Part shown: in pieces, positions 1 through 9,357 of the stretch
Position numbering within the stretch: the first letter of the stretch is position 1
Layout of the letters: every line of letters starts with the position of its first letter
Assembly (NCBI GenBank): GCA_050485645.1
Contig: JBJHBT010000019.1
Span: 1 to 64,000, forward strand
Length of the DNA: 64,000 nucleotides
Reading direction: 5' to 3'
DNA from: JBJHBP01 sp050485645
Lineage (GTDB): Bacteria > Pseudomonadota > Gammaproteobacteria > Steroidobacterales > Rariloculaceae
Translations under genes and position numbers: made by a program
The notes under the pieces: model-generated
What the model was told of the DNA's origin: nothing
What the model saw: the letters and a program-made list of their open reading frames with translations, nothing else
The model's database searches: none

Positions 1-271
1 CCTTCGTCAGTCACCCGTCCCGAGAAGACCGATGATTCAGAACACCAGTTACTCATTCCGCCTACTGATGCGGAACGTCAGCCCGACAGGCTGCTAGGTC
101 AACCGCACTCCTCCGTCTGGTACAAAGTCATGGATGCGTCTTCGCCAGAATGCGCCACGGGGATCCGTCGTTCCGTTCGCTGGCACACATAGCGCCGTCG
201 CGTGTGCCATTACCGCTACGCCAGCCGTTTCCGCCCCTGCGGTGAGCCGTGAAGGTTGCACGGGTTCGCTG
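1..271. other. left-edge non-coding stretch
   Basis: No convincing gene is seen here. Open frames crossing this part on the plus strand run antisense to the chemotaxis fusion gene that ends at 272 and have no recognisable product. It may hold the terminator of that gene, but I see no strong hairpin followed by a T-run. Confidence 0.4.
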
Positions 272-2845
272 CTACGGATCGGAATCCTGCCTCAGGGCCG
301 ACTCCAGCTTCTTGGTGGCGGTGATATCGAGCAGCGTGATCACGACGCCGTCGATCACATTGTCGAGGCGACGATAGGGCATGATGCGCACCGCGAACCA
401 AAGGCCGTTGGTCGTGGTGATCTGCTTGTCGTGAGACTTGAGCGTTCGCAGGGTCTCGAGCGCGTCGTCGTGCAGCATCGGATACTGAAGCGTGGTCGTG
501 AGGTCGCTCAGCGGCCGGCCGACGTCGGTCTCGCGCAGATTGATGAGTGTCGATGCGCGGTCGGTGTAGCGCCTGACGTTGAGATCCCCGTCAAGAAACA
601 GGATGGCGATCTCGATGCTATTGAGCACATTCTGCATGTCGCTCTGCGTGAGTGCGAGCGCGTCGAGCTTGGACTGAAGTTCCGCGTTGATCGTCTGCAG
701 CTCTTCATTCATCGACTGCATTTCTTCCTTGGAACTCGTCAGTTCCTCATTGGTTGACTGCAGTTCCTCGTTGGCGGATTGCAGCTCCTCGTTGGCGGAC
801 TGAAGTTCTTCTCCGGAAGCACGCGCTTCCTCGCGCAGTGCCTGCACTTCGTCCTGGTACCGTTGCAGAGTCGCCGCTCTCGATTGCGCTACGGTGCTGC
901 CTGCCGGGCCGGAGAACGGCGCGACCGGCGGCGCAACGACATCACGGAACACCACCATGACCATGCCCTTGAGTGCGGCCGGTTCGTTGAGCGCCTGAAC
1001 CGTGGCGTCGACGATCTGCACCCCTCCGGGCAGCGCCACCTCCAGACCGTGCAGCTGCACCGGCTCGTTCTGCGTGGCCGCCTTCCTGAGCGCGTTGGCG
1101 AGCGGCGCGCGCAATCCGTCACGCGCCATCGCGTGAAAATTCCAGTTGGCCTTGCCGGCCGCCGGTTCGAGGTACTTACCCGTACGACCACTGATATAGA
1201 CAATATCGCCCTCGCCGTTCACAACGACCGCCGCCGGTGCATACACCTGAAGCAACATATGGTCAGCCGCCGACTGCAGATTGTCACCGGGCCTTTGGGA
1301 AGTCTTGGGAGGCAGCATCCGGGGCTCCTTGCGCAAGCTCGAAAGCGGAGGAAATAACCTTGTCAGTCCGTCGACGCCTCGACCGGAGGCGATTTCCTGA
1401 CGCTCGTAAAACCGCAGTTTGGACTGAATCGGTGTGAACAGCCGGGTGAAGCGGCCCACGGTTTCCGAAGTACCCAGCAGCAGCACTCCGCCAGGTTTCA
1501 GACTGTAATGAAACAGTGGCAGGAGCAGGCGTTGCAGCGCGGCGTCGAAGTAAATGAGCAGATTCCGGCAGGCCAGCAGATCCAGCTTGGTGAACGGCGG
1601 ATCGAGCACCACATCGTGCTGCGCGAACAGCACCATGTCGCGAACGCTCCCGTTGATCTCGTAGTATGTGTCGTGCTTTGTGAAGAACGCCGCAAGGCGT
1701 TCCGCACTGATGCTGGCGCTGATCGAAAGCGGATACCGGCCGCGACGCGCCGTGGCGATCGCGTCGGGGCTCAGGTCGGAGGCGAAAATCTGCAACTCGA
1801 CATCATTTGACCGCGCGAGCCGTTGCGTCACCTCGTTGAATACGATGGCCAGTGAATACGCCTCTTCTCCGGTCGAGCATCCGACGACCCAGGCACGCAG
1901 TCCGCGCTCCCCCTGACGCCGCGTCAGCAGCTCCGGCAGGATGGTTTCCGCAAGATGCTCCCAGACCGCGGGGTCCCGGAAAAAGCCTGTCACCCCGATC
2001 AGCAGCTCCTTGAAAAGCAACTCGGTCTCCGTGGGGTTCCGGTCAAGGAAATCCGCGTACTGCGCCGGTGACGTGACCCCGTGAATTGCCATGCGGCGCT
2101 CTATCCGACGGTGGAGCGTGCTCGGCTTGTACAGGGAGAAGTCATGTCGCACGTCCTGCTGCAATCGCTCGAGAATCCTGGCCAGGGGCGACGCGGTCGA
2201 CACGGATGGTTCCGCCTCGGACGTATCGACAAAACCCGCGACGCGGGACAGGTAGTCGAGAATCCTGGCCGGGATATCGTAGGGGGGTGCCACGAAGTCG
2301 GCGCAACCCGCGGCGATCACGCTTCGGGGCATCGAGTCGAACTGTGCCGATTCGAGCTGCTGCGCGACCACCAGGCCGCCCACCGCCTTGATCGCCTGCG
2401 CGCCCAGCGTGCCATCCGAACCCATGCCGGAGAGCACGACACCAATCGCGCATTCACCCTGTGCGCTGGCCAGCGACGAGAACAGCACATTGACGGGCAG
2501 CCGCAGGCCGCGCGGTTCAACCGGCTGCGCCAGATGCAGCGCGTCGCCCTTGATGGTCAGCTCCGCGTTCGGCGGTATCACGTAGACATTGTCCGGCACG
2601 ATGCGCATGCGGTCCTCAGCCTCCTGCACGCGCATCGGGGTCACCCGCTGCAGCAACTCCGGCAACAGGGCTTTCTGGGTGGGATCCAGATGCTGCACCA
2701 CGACATAGGTCAGTCCGCAGTGCGCCGGCGTCTTCGCCAGCATCTCCTCGATGGGCGCAAGCCCGCCAGCCGAGGCGCCGACACCCACGATGCGCATCGC
2801 TGCCGAAGTTCCGGGTGTTTTTTTCTCGGCAGTCGTTGGTTTCAT
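272..2845 (-). CDS. CheB-CheR-PAS fusion signalling protein
   Basis: An 857-aa cytosolic protein joining a CheB-type glutamate methylesterase to a CheR-type SAM-dependent methyltransferase. The CheB part (about residues 18-200) shows the Ser motif GASAGG, the His motif VVQHLDP and the Asp motif SGMGSDGT. The CheR part (about 225-490) shows the SAM-binding VGCSTGEEAYS and the DLLACRNLLIYF segment. A long Glu-rich coiled coil built from repeated EELQSANEELQS-like units lies at about 660-725, followed by a PAS domain to the C-terminus. Such fusions normally modify or sense through chemoreceptor-like pathways, often with a histidine kinase attached; here the protein stops after the PAS domain without a kinase. 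It follows a separate PAS protein gene by 56 bp, so the two are probably co-transcribed. The family call is firm; the signal and partner are unknown. Confidence 0.93.
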   Translation of the reverse strand: MKPTTAEKKTPGTSAAMRIVGVGASAGGLAPIEEMLAKTPAHCGLTYVVVQHLDPTQKALLPELLQRVTPMRVQEAEDRMRIVPDNVYVIPPNAELTIKGDALHLAQPVEPRGLRLPVNVLFSSLASAQGECAIGVVLSGMGSDGTLGAQAIKAVGGLVVAQQLESAQFDSMPRSVIAAGCADFVAPPYDIPARILDYLSRVAGFVDTSEAEPSVSTASPLARILERLQQDVRHDFSLYKPSTLHRRIERRMAIHGVTSPAQYADFLDRNPTETELLFKELLIGVTGFFRDPAVWEHLAETILPELLTRRQGERGLRAWVVGCSTGEEAYSLAIVFNEVTQRLARSNDVELQIFASDLSPDAIATARRGRYPLSISASISAERLAAFFTKHDTYYEINGSVRDMVLFAQHDVVLDPPFTKLDLLACRNLLIYFDAALQRLLLPLFHYSLKPGGVLLLGTSETVGRFTRLFTPIQSKLRFYERQEIASGRGVDGLTRLFPPLSSLRKEPRMLPPKTSQRPGDNLQSAADHMLLQVYAPAAVVVNGEGDIVYISGRTGKYLEPAAGKANWNFHAMARDGLRAPLANALRKAATQNEPVQLHGLEVALPGGVQIVDATVQALNEPAALKGMVMVVFRDVVAPPVAPFSGPAGSTVAQSRAATLQRYQDEVQALREEARASGEELQSANEELQSANEELQSTNEELTSSKEEMQSMNEELQTINAELQSKLDALALTQSDMQNVLNSIEIAILFLDGDLNVRRYTDRASTLINLRETDVGRPLSDLTTTLQYPMLHDDALETLRTLKSHDKQITTTNGLWFAVRIMPYRRLDNVIDGVVITLLDITATKKLESALRQDSDP

Positions 2846-2901
2846 CGTTGGGGGGCGAACCCGACGCTCAAACCGGAAGGCCGGAGCACCGCGGATACCG
2901 G

Positions 2902-3564
2902 TCAGTCACCTGCGGAGTCACCTGCGGGTCCGACCCGCTCGGCAACGACCATCAGCATGGTTTCGCTCATGGCTTCGCTCTCCGGCGCCAGGGTCACGGA
3001 GATCCGCCAGGTGCGCGCCTGCTCGCCGGCAACGGCAGGCAGTACCTCGCAGGACCGGCTCGAGGCGGCCGTGCGAGCCGATTGCAGGCACTCGATCAGC
3101 GCGCGTCGGCTTTCCGGCTGGAGAAACTCCGCGAAAGGACGACCGCTGAATGCGGCCGGCGCGACGTCCAGCAGACTGGCGCCGGCGAGGTTGCATTCGA
3201 CGATCCGCCCATCGGGGTCGCAAAGGAAGTAAGCGATGGGCGCGGCGTCGAACAGCACCCGGTAACGATCCAGATCGACTGCAAGCTCACGCTGGTTCGC
3301 CTCCATCTGCGCATGTTGCAGATCAAGTTCCACCTGATGGGCCTGCAGTTCGTGCAACAGCTTGAGCGCATCGCCCGCGCTGTCCGGCGTGCTGGCCAGC
3401 CGATAGAGCAGCGAGAGCGCTTCCGGGCTGACTGTCCAGCCGGCCGTCGCAGGCGCGGTGCCGGTATTCAGCCGAGTCTCGGCGTCATGGCGAAGCCGCG
3501 CCGCGCGGCTCATCTCAGTCGTGATGTCGGGCACGCTGTCTCCCGTTATGTTGGTCACACTCAT
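2902..3564 (-). CDS. PAS-domain protein
   Basis: A 220-aa soluble protein with one PAS domain at roughly residues 90-205, recognisable from the segment RVLFDAAPIAYFLCDPDGRIVECN and the later FAEFL and ESR pieces. The N-terminal 85 residues are helical and probably form a coiled coil (HELQAHQVELDLQHAQ). It has no output domain, so it probably works as a sensor or adaptor for a partner. The obvious partner is the CheB-CheR-PAS fusion encoded 56 bp downstream on the same strand. The start ATG at 3564 has only a weak ribosome binding site. Confidence 0.85.
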   Translation of the reverse strand: MSVTNITGDSVPDITTEMSRAARLRHDAETRLNTGTAPATAGWTVSPEALSLLYRLASTPDSAGDALKLLHELQAHQVELDLQHAQMEANQRELAVDLDRYRVLFDAAPIAYFLCDPDGRIVECNLAGASLLDVAPAAFSGRPFAEFLQPESRRALIECLQSARTAASSRSCEVLPAVAGEQARTWRISVTLAPESEAMSETMLMVVAERVGPAGDSAGD

Positions 3565-3649
3565 GCCGCATTCTAACCCGGAAAACCGTCAGCGCCCGCG
3601 GCGCCAGCGGCGCCCGCAATCAGCAGCGCCCGCAACCAGGCGCGCGCAA

Positions 3650-3796
3650 TCAGATCCTCCTGCCCTGCACCACGCGCAGCACGAGCACGATGACCGCGAG
3701 CACCAGCAGCAGGTGAATGAATCCGCCCAGGGTGTAGGACGACACCAGACCCAGCACCCAGAGGATGACCAGGACGATAATCAGTGTTTCGAGCAT
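3650..3796 (-). CDS. small Lmo0937-type membrane protein
   Basis: A 48-aa, almost wholly hydrophobic protein with two predicted membrane helices separated by a short Gly-rich turn, beginning MLETLIIVLVILW and ending in a basic VVQGRRI tail. This is the pattern of the small lmo0937/DUF5670 membrane proteins, which have no defined function. A longer frame reaches 3838, but the ATG at 3796 is preceded by a good GGAGAT ribosome binding site and gives the family's usual length. It stands alone between the PAS gene and the sortase substrate gene. Confidence 0.75.
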   Translation of the reverse strand: MLETLIIVLVILWVLGLVSSYTLGGFIHLLLVLAVIVLVLRVVQGRRI

Positions 3797-3918
3797 GCCA
3801 GATCTCCAGCGATGGCCGTGCCATCGCAGTGTGTTCAATGATGCTACGAGCAGCCGCCCCGTGCCGTCTGTACGGTAACGTACACAGCCGTGCGGAGTCC
3901 GGAATTTCGCGAACCGCC

Positions 3919-4590
3919 TTACTTGCCGCCGGGAAAGAACCGGCGCATGACCGTCAGACCGATACCGCCCAGCAACGCCATGAATCCGGCCGTCACGAGC
4001 AACGGCAGAGGGCCTGCCGTATCTGGCAGCCGTCGTGCCGTCGCAGCGCCCGCCGGTGCCGGTGCCGGATCGGCTTGCGCGAGCTGCTGCCTCGGGCGCG
4101 TTACGATCTGGGCGAACTGCTCAGGCGGCGCGCCCGGCGCCACGGCCACGGCGAACATCCCCTCGGGCACATAGAGATTGAGCGACTGCCCGCGCGTCAG
4201 TTCGCTGAAGCGGTATTCCCGGCCTTCGATCTGCACCCGCTGCATGGGCGCAGGCTCCAATGTCACGTCCCCGATCGAGCGGTTCTGACGATCCCTGAAG
4301 TTCAGCGTGACCGTTCCATCACGGTTGCTGCTTTGCAGATTGGCTTCGAAGCGAGCCCACTTGACGCCCTCGGAGGTCACCACTTCCTGACAGGCATCCG
4401 CGATTCCTGGATAGGAAGCGAGCAACGCCGCGTCCCAGTTCACTTCATTACAGCTCGCTGCCTGAACCCGGGGATCTGCGATCCCGCGCGTGTCGAGCTG
4501 CTCCTGGGCAGCCACGCCGCCCGCACAGATCATGCCGACCAGTGCAGCAATCAGGTGAGGTTTTCCCGTTCCTTGCGAATTCGTTTTCAT
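3919..4590 (-). CDS. sortase substrate with LPDTAG sorting tail
   Basis: A 223-aa exported protein. The N-terminus is a signal peptide (MKTNSQ, hydrophobic core LIAALVGMICAGG, cleavage near VAAQE). The C-terminus is a sorting signal: LPDTAG at about 188-193, a hydrophobic helix at about 197-215, then the basic RR. This is the layout of LPxTG-type proteins. The middle has beta-rich sequence with one Cys pair and a long Ala/Pro stretch before the tail. The frame extends to 4701, but the ATG at 4590 starts the signal peptide and has an AGGA site upstream. The class D sortase gene begins 163 bp away in the opposite direction, so the pair very likely acts together: the sortase would cleave within LPDTA and attach or process the protein at the envelope. 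The function of the mature domain is unknown. Confidence 0.85.
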   Translation of the reverse strand: MKTNSQGTGKPHLIAALVGMICAGGVAAQEQLDTRGIADPRVQAASCNEVNWDAALLASYPGIADACQEVVTSEGVKWARFEANLQSSNRDGTVTLNFRDRQNRSIGDVTLEPAPMQRVQIEGREYRFSELTRGQSLNLYVPEGMFAVAVAPGAPPEQFAQIVTRPRQQLAQADPAPAPAGAATARRLPDTAGPLPLLVTAGFMALLGGIGLTVMRRFFPGGK

Positions 4591-4753
4591 GGCCGGATTC
4601 CTGTTGCAGACGATCTGAAACGATCGCCGGAGAACAGACGTTACCGGCCAGTGCGCCTTGCGGTCTGTATGGCGGCGCACAGACGCGTTCGCCGGTACCA
4701 ACGATCATCATCAAGTTCGTTCCATATTGACCGGTGACTGAGGTAGTGCCGTG

Positions 4754-5476
4754 ATGACGAGTCGATCCACCAGCCGTACCGTGGAGATTGTCTGCTGGAC
4801 CCTCGGGGTGGCCCTCATCCTGACGTACTTCGGCGCTATCACCTACGGCGAACTCGAGCGCCAATGGGCTGTCTCGGCGTTCACCGAGGCGAGTACACGC
4901 GCACGTGCGCAGGTAGCCGCCGCCATGTCCGCTCATGCCAGCACAGACACCGATGCAGTGGACGAGAACCCCGAGATACCCCGCGATTTTCCGATGGCAC
5001 GCCACCCCCCCGATCAGACGCAGTGGTCGGAGGGACGCATTGGTGCTCACCTGTCAGGCGCGGAGGCGTCCGTCGCTTCCGTCCCGCTGCCATTGGCGGT
5101 GTTGCGCGTCGGCAGTGTACGGCTGGAAGTGCCGGTCTACGCAGACACCACGGAACGCAATCTCAATCGCGGCGCCGGTCTGGTCGAAGGCACGGCATTG
5201 CCGGACAGCGACGGCAACATCGCGATTGCGGCCCATCGAGACGGCTATTTCAGGGCGCTCAAGGATGTGGCCGTGGGAGACCTGCTGGAGCTTGAGGGCC
5301 TGTTGCAGCAACGTGTGTACCGCGTCACCGCGATTTTCATTGTTGAACCGACGGATATCTGGCCTCTCTACGCAACAAGCAAGCCGTCCGTCACGCTCGT
5401 GACCTGCTACCCGTTCTACTTTGTCGGCAACGCACCGCAGCGCTACATCGTTCGGGCCGAGGCCATGGAATTCTGA
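4754..5476 (+). CDS. class D sortase
   Basis: A 240-aa membrane-anchored cysteine transpeptidase. One N-terminal helix (about residues 10-30) is followed by a linker and the sortase fold. Numbering from the in-frame GTG at 4751, the catalytic residues are His162 in IAAHRDG, Cys219 in TLVTCYPF and Arg231 in APQRYIVRA. An AGG ribosome binding site at 4741-4746 favours the ATG at 4754 over the GTG three bases earlier. The divergent neighbour carries an LPDTAG sorting tail and is the likely single substrate. In Gram-negatives, which lack a thick wall, the anchoring target of such enzymes is not established. Confidence 0.9.
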   Translation: MTSRSTSRTVEIVCWTLGVALILTYFGAITYGELERQWAVSAFTEASTRARAQVAAAMSAHASTDTDAVDENPEIPRDFPMARHPPDQTQWSEGRIGAHLSGAEASVASVPLPLAVLRVGSVRLEVPVYADTTERNLNRGAGLVEGTALPDSDGNIAIAAHRDGYFRALKDVAVGDLLELEGLLQQRVYRVTAIFIVEPTDIWPLYATSKPSVTLVTCYPFYFVGNAPQRYIVRAEAMEF

Positions 5477-5614
5477 CCAGCCCGCGGACAGGCATGATCA
5501 TGGTCCGCGCCGCCGCTTCCGTGTTCCTCTGCCGTTGCGCGATCAGCCCGTTGAGTGGCAAGCGGCAGTTCGTGCCTGTCGAGATCTGGGCGCCAGCCCG
5601 GGCACCGCTGACGC

Positions 5615-6070
5615 TCATGTGCTAATCAGTTCCTGAGCCTGCTTGAGCTGATAGGTCTTGTACAGCATATACAGACCAATCGGCCCAACGATAAGCCCGA
5701 TGATCGCCACCTCGCTGAACGATAGGAGTGTAGCCAGCGCAAGAACGGTGAGCGCAACGCCCCAGATCGCAAAGTACAGGAAGCTCATGCTGTAACAGAT
5801 GCCGGTGCCATCGTTACGCACCATGATCGCATTCATTCCCTTGCTGCTTTCTGTTCCGACGACTGTCGCATCGTCGCCGTCGGTCAGGTCGATGCTGCCG
5901 GATGTCAGCTTCAAGACAACCGGCTTTTTGCCTACTCGGAAGCTGATGATTTTTTTCGTGCGGAAGGTCGTGCGCCCCATGCCCATGGCGCCAGTAGTGG
6001 AAGTCGCACTCTGTACCTGTGTTTCTTCCCGGAAGTTGCTGACAGGCCCGGAAATCTTTGTCAGTGCCAT
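5615..6070 (-). CDS. small membrane protein of unknown function
   Basis: A 151-aa protein I cannot assign to a family. Residues 1-85 are polar and beta-rich; residues about 92-130 form two membrane helices (FLYFAIWGVALTVLALATLL and VAIIGLIVGPIGLYMLY) followed by a short basic cytoplasmic tail. There is no signal peptide, so the N-terminal domain is probably cytosolic. The start ATG at 6070 has a strong AAGGAG site. It is convergent with the sortase gene, 138 bp away, so a functional link is not implied. Confidence 0.7.
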   Translation of the reverse strand: MALTKISGPVSNFREETQVQSATSTTGAMGMGRTTFRTKKIISFRVGKKPVVLKLTSGSIDLTDGDDATVVGTESSKGMNAIMVRNDGTGICYSMSFLYFAIWGVALTVLALATLLSFSEVAIIGLIVGPIGLYMLYKTYQLKQAQELIST

Positions 6071-6189
6071 TGCGTTGCTCTCCTTATTGCGTGTCGCGAA
6101 TCAGTCGCAGGCCAGACCCGGCAGCGTTCGACGCGCTTTCACTGGTTGTGGTGAATTCATGATCGTTGCTTCTCCATCGGGCAGTGCTG

Positions 6190-6498
6190 TCATTCGTGAA
6201 CGCGTACGAGTCTCGCCGGTGTGGCGTGCTCCATGCTCGTCCCGCCCGCGCCGGATGTCCCCCAATGCATCTGGTCGAAGTTGACAGCCCAGGCGTGCGG
6301 TGAATCCGCTCCCCCGGCATGGGGTGTCCCGGTCCAGTACCACGCGGATACCGTACCGGGGAAACAGTCGGTATCGATGGTCGGCCTGTTCGTTCCCGCA
6401 TGCACGATCGAGTGCAATTCCACTCTCGACATCATGTGCCAAGCGTTCCAAAGGCGACCAAACGAATCGCCTCCCAAATGGGGGTTGATATCGGCAGG
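6190..6498 (-). pseudogene. DUF1566 (Lcl-type) domain remnant
   Basis: The open frame between two stops encodes a recognisable tail of a DUF1566 domain: VELHSIV, then NRPTIDTDCFP, AWYWTGTPHA, HAWAVNF and the terminal ARLVR. Only the C-terminal part of the domain is present. The expected WRLPT-like motif is degraded (WNAWHMMSR), a TGA stop lies just upstream at 6499-6501 and the only start would be a TTG. I read this as a decayed fragment of an exported DUF1566 protein; a sequencing frameshift or a short functional product is less likely. The 6499-6725 stretch before the next gene holds nothing I can assign. Confidence 0.5.
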
Positions 6499-6725
6499 TC
6501 AGTCCGCCGCCACTTTCTCCATGGTGATGATCAGCGTCTGCTGACTACCGATTCGCTGGAGCCGTTCGAGCGCGCTTCGTCGTGTGCCGCCATCGCGTAG
6601 TCGCCAGCTTCGTGTACCGCGCGAGAATGCGTGCCGCGATCATCGGTCAGGCAACGATTGCTGATCAACGGTGGCGAGGAACCGGGCGGCAACGTCAGTC
6701 TTGCAGCCTGTCGGACAGCAGGCTG

Positions 6726-8927
6726 CTAGAGCCGGAGCTCGATCTCGATGCCGTAGGTCCGCGGATCGCCGTAGTGAACGTACTGATTGCCCAGGAAGTC
6801 GCGGCCGCGCCGGTCGAAATATTCTTCGTCCAGCAGATTGCGGACCCACAGCGAAACATCCCATGGCCCCTCGGACGTCGGCCGCCAGGTCAACCGTGCG
6901 TTGAGCAGACGGCGGCTATTCAGGCGATCGAGCAGGCTGTTCTCCGGCTGCATGTACGAGTGTCCACGGTAGGTATACTCACCGAACAGCACGATGCCAC
7001 CGCCGCCCGCCGGCAAGGCGTACTCGGCTGAGACGGCGGCGTTGCCGCGCGGCGCGGCCTGGAGACGGTTGCCGTCCAGATCGATCCCGGGACCGCCACC
7101 GCCCGGAAAGGACCGGTAGCGGGCATCGACCAGCGCCAGACTGCCGGCCAGGGTCAGGCGCTCGCCAAGCCGCACGCCCAACGCCGCCTCGACACCACGG
7201 GTGCGCGCCCGTGCCGCGTTGGCCAGCACGAACACACTCTGCCCGTCAGGCCGGCGGATACTCTGGAAAACCTGATGATCCGCGTAGTCGGCCAGGAACA
7301 GTGCCGTTTCAAACGAGAGCCTCCTGAGGCCGGCCTTCACTCCCACCTCGTAGGCGTGCACCGACTCGTCTTCGAATACGATCCCGGCCGTGGTTTGAGC
7401 CGCCGTGAGGAAGTCGAGGTTCCAGCCGCCGCTCTTGAAGGCGGATCGATACGAGGCGTACAGATTGATACCGGGGGCGACCGTATACGCCAGCCCCAGC
7501 GAAGGCGTCAGTGCCCGGTCGGCGCGCCGATCGCGCACGTCGGGCAGCACGGCGATGCCGAAGCCGCCGCTGCCCGAACCGTCGAGATCGTGCCGCAGCG
7601 TCTTGCTTTCGTCGGTGTAACGCAAGCCCAGGCTCGCAGTGAGCTTCTCGGTGAGCGCGTAGTCGAGCCCGCCGAAAAGCGCGGCAGAGCGCGTTCGAAT
7701 CCGGCTGTCGATCGTCGTGACGGCTCCGGGCGTCAGGCCCAGCGCCGCGCCGACCGGCGCGCGGACACCGCCCGGCAGCGGCACGACCGCATCCATATCC
7801 TCGCCAAGCACGGCACGACGGCCGGCACGCGCATCCTCCTCAAGCAACACAAAGCCAGCCAGATAGCGCAGCCGGCGCTCGGCCGGCGAGGCCAACCGCA
7901 GCTCCTGAGAGCGTTGTCGGTACCGTTCGGCGTAATTGACCCAAAGAATGTCGTTGCGACTGTAGTCGCTATCGTTCTGGCGTTCCTGCTCGGTGTTGCG
8001 AACCCCTGTCACGGCCGTCATCAAATAACCGCCCGGGAAAAGGTGGTTGACCGTGACGTTGCCACCGCGCAGCCGTACATCCTCGTACGAAGGCGTATTG
8101 ATGTCCGTAACGCGGGGCGGTCGCGGTAGTTCCGAGTGCGGCGTATCGAAGAAATCCGTGACGGGCTCACCGGTTACCACCGTGTCGCGCCGAATCTCCG
8201 CATAGTCGGCGTGAAGGTCCACGGCCGTCCTGTCGCCAGGCGAGTACCGAAGCCGGCCGCGGGCCGCTTTCCTGGAGAGATCATCCAGTTCACCGCCGCT
8301 CAGGTTGATGCCAAAGCCGTCGCGAGTGGCCTGCCCCGCCGACAGCGCCCATGCCACCGCTTCGCCCAACGGAGCGCTGACCCGCCCGCGAATCTCGCGC
8401 AGGTTGTGGCTGCCGGCATTGGCTCGAAGGCTCGCCTGCAAGGTGTCGCCGGGCGGTCGTGTCACGATGCTCACCGCCCCGGAGACGGTATTGCGCCCAA
8501 ACAGATAACCTTGCGGCCCGCGAAGAATTTCCACGCGCTCGATGTCGAGCAGCGGCAATCCCAGTGCCTGCGGCTGGCCCATGTAGACATCGTCGATGTA
8601 GACCCCCGTCCGGGCCTCGAAACCGATATTGCGTCCGCCACCGCCCACGCCGCGAATGGCGATGTTGCTGTAGCCCTGCACCTTCTCGACCGAGAAGCCC
8701 GGTACGCTTTCCTGCACTCCGTGCAGGGTGTCGGCACCGATGCTTCCCAGTGTGTCCGCACCTACCACGGTCACCGCCATGGGGACCCCGAGCAGCGGCT
8801 CCGATCGGCGCTGCGCGCTTACCGTAACCTCCTCCAGCATCCATTCGGCGCCCGCCGCGCTCTGCAGAGCGGCCATCACGATTGCCAGCGTGACCGCAGG
8901 CACGCGGGCACGCCGATCCGAACACAC
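6726..8927 (-). CDS. TonB-dependent outer-membrane receptor
   Basis: An approximately 733-aa outer-membrane receptor that would import a siderophore, vitamin or other large substrate using TonB energy. It has a signal peptide (PAVTLAIVMAALQSAAGA), a TonB-box-like EEVTVSAQRR, a plug domain with IAIRGVGG, GVYIDDVYMG and VEILRGPQG, and a 22-strand barrel ending in an aromatic-poor IEIELRL. Iron-complex receptors of the FecA/CirA type match this layout. The frame is open to 9134, but those 69 extra residues do not look like a signal peptide; the GTG at 8927 lies directly before it. The start is therefore uncertain. The divergent LuxR-type regulator at 9358 may control it. Confidence 0.9.
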   Translation of the reverse strand: MCSDRRARVPAVTLAIVMAALQSAAGAEWMLEEVTVSAQRRSEPLLGVPMAVTVVGADTLGSIGADTLHGVQESVPGFSVEKVQGYSNIAIRGVGGGGRNIGFEARTGVYIDDVYMGQPQALGLPLLDIERVEILRGPQGYLFGRNTVSGAVSIVTRPPGDTLQASLRANAGSHNLREIRGRVSAPLGEAVAWALSAGQATRDGFGINLSGGELDDLSRKAARGRLRYSPGDRTAVDLHADYAEIRRDTVVTGEPVTDFFDTPHSELPRPPRVTDINTPSYEDVRLRGGNVTVNHLFPGGYLMTAVTGVRNTEQERQNDSDYSRNDILWVNYAERYRQRSQELRLASPAERRLRYLAGFVLLEEDARAGRRAVLGEDMDAVVPLPGGVRAPVGAALGLTPGAVTTIDSRIRTRSAALFGGLDYALTEKLTASLGLRYTDESKTLRHDLDGSGSGGFGIAVLPDVRDRRADRALTPSLGLAYTVAPGINLYASYRSAFKSGGWNLDFLTAAQTTAGIVFEDESVHAYEVGVKAGLRRLSFETALFLADYADHQVFQSIRRPDGQSVFVLANAARARTRGVEAALGVRLGERLTLAGSLALVDARYRSFPGGGGPGIDLDGNRLQAAPRGNAAVSAEYALPAGGGGIVLFGEYTYRGHSYMQPENSLLDRLNSRRLLNARLTWRPTSEGPWDVSLWVRNLLDEEYFDRRGRDFLGNQYVHYGDPRTYGIEIELRL

Positions 8928-9357
8928 GTTCCCGGCTGCTGCCTCTGGGCGCACCACCAATCCGCGTTCGGCGATGGGGAGCATCATGGCACCGATAACG
9001 ACAGGCAGCATGCCATCAACAGGGAAGCCCGTGCCCACAGTTCCCTGCACTCTGTCGCGACCGTGCCGCTCCGCATTCCGTTTGTCCGCACGGACGTACC
9101 AGCTGTTGACTTTGAACGCACCAGGCGTTTTCATCCGTTATTCACCGGGCCCCTGTCGGCACGGTCGGTTCGTGGGCGTTGCCACCTGTGAAAAGCCGCC
9201 CTTTGTGACGACGATACTAGCCGATCCGGTGCGCCAATCACCAATCGCCCCGCAGGGGCGACGAAGAAGAACGAAAAAGAGTGACCACGGGAACAACCTC
9301 GACAAGAAGCCTCTGGCGCCCGAAGCGGCAGCCCACCGTGGGCGACGGACGACCGCA

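Noticed and set aside
8728..9357. Long open frame extending the LuxR-type gene upstream to 8728
   Set aside because: It runs antisense through the TonB receptor signal-peptide region, is rich in Ser/Arg/Pro and has no domain; the conserved regulator begins at 9358.
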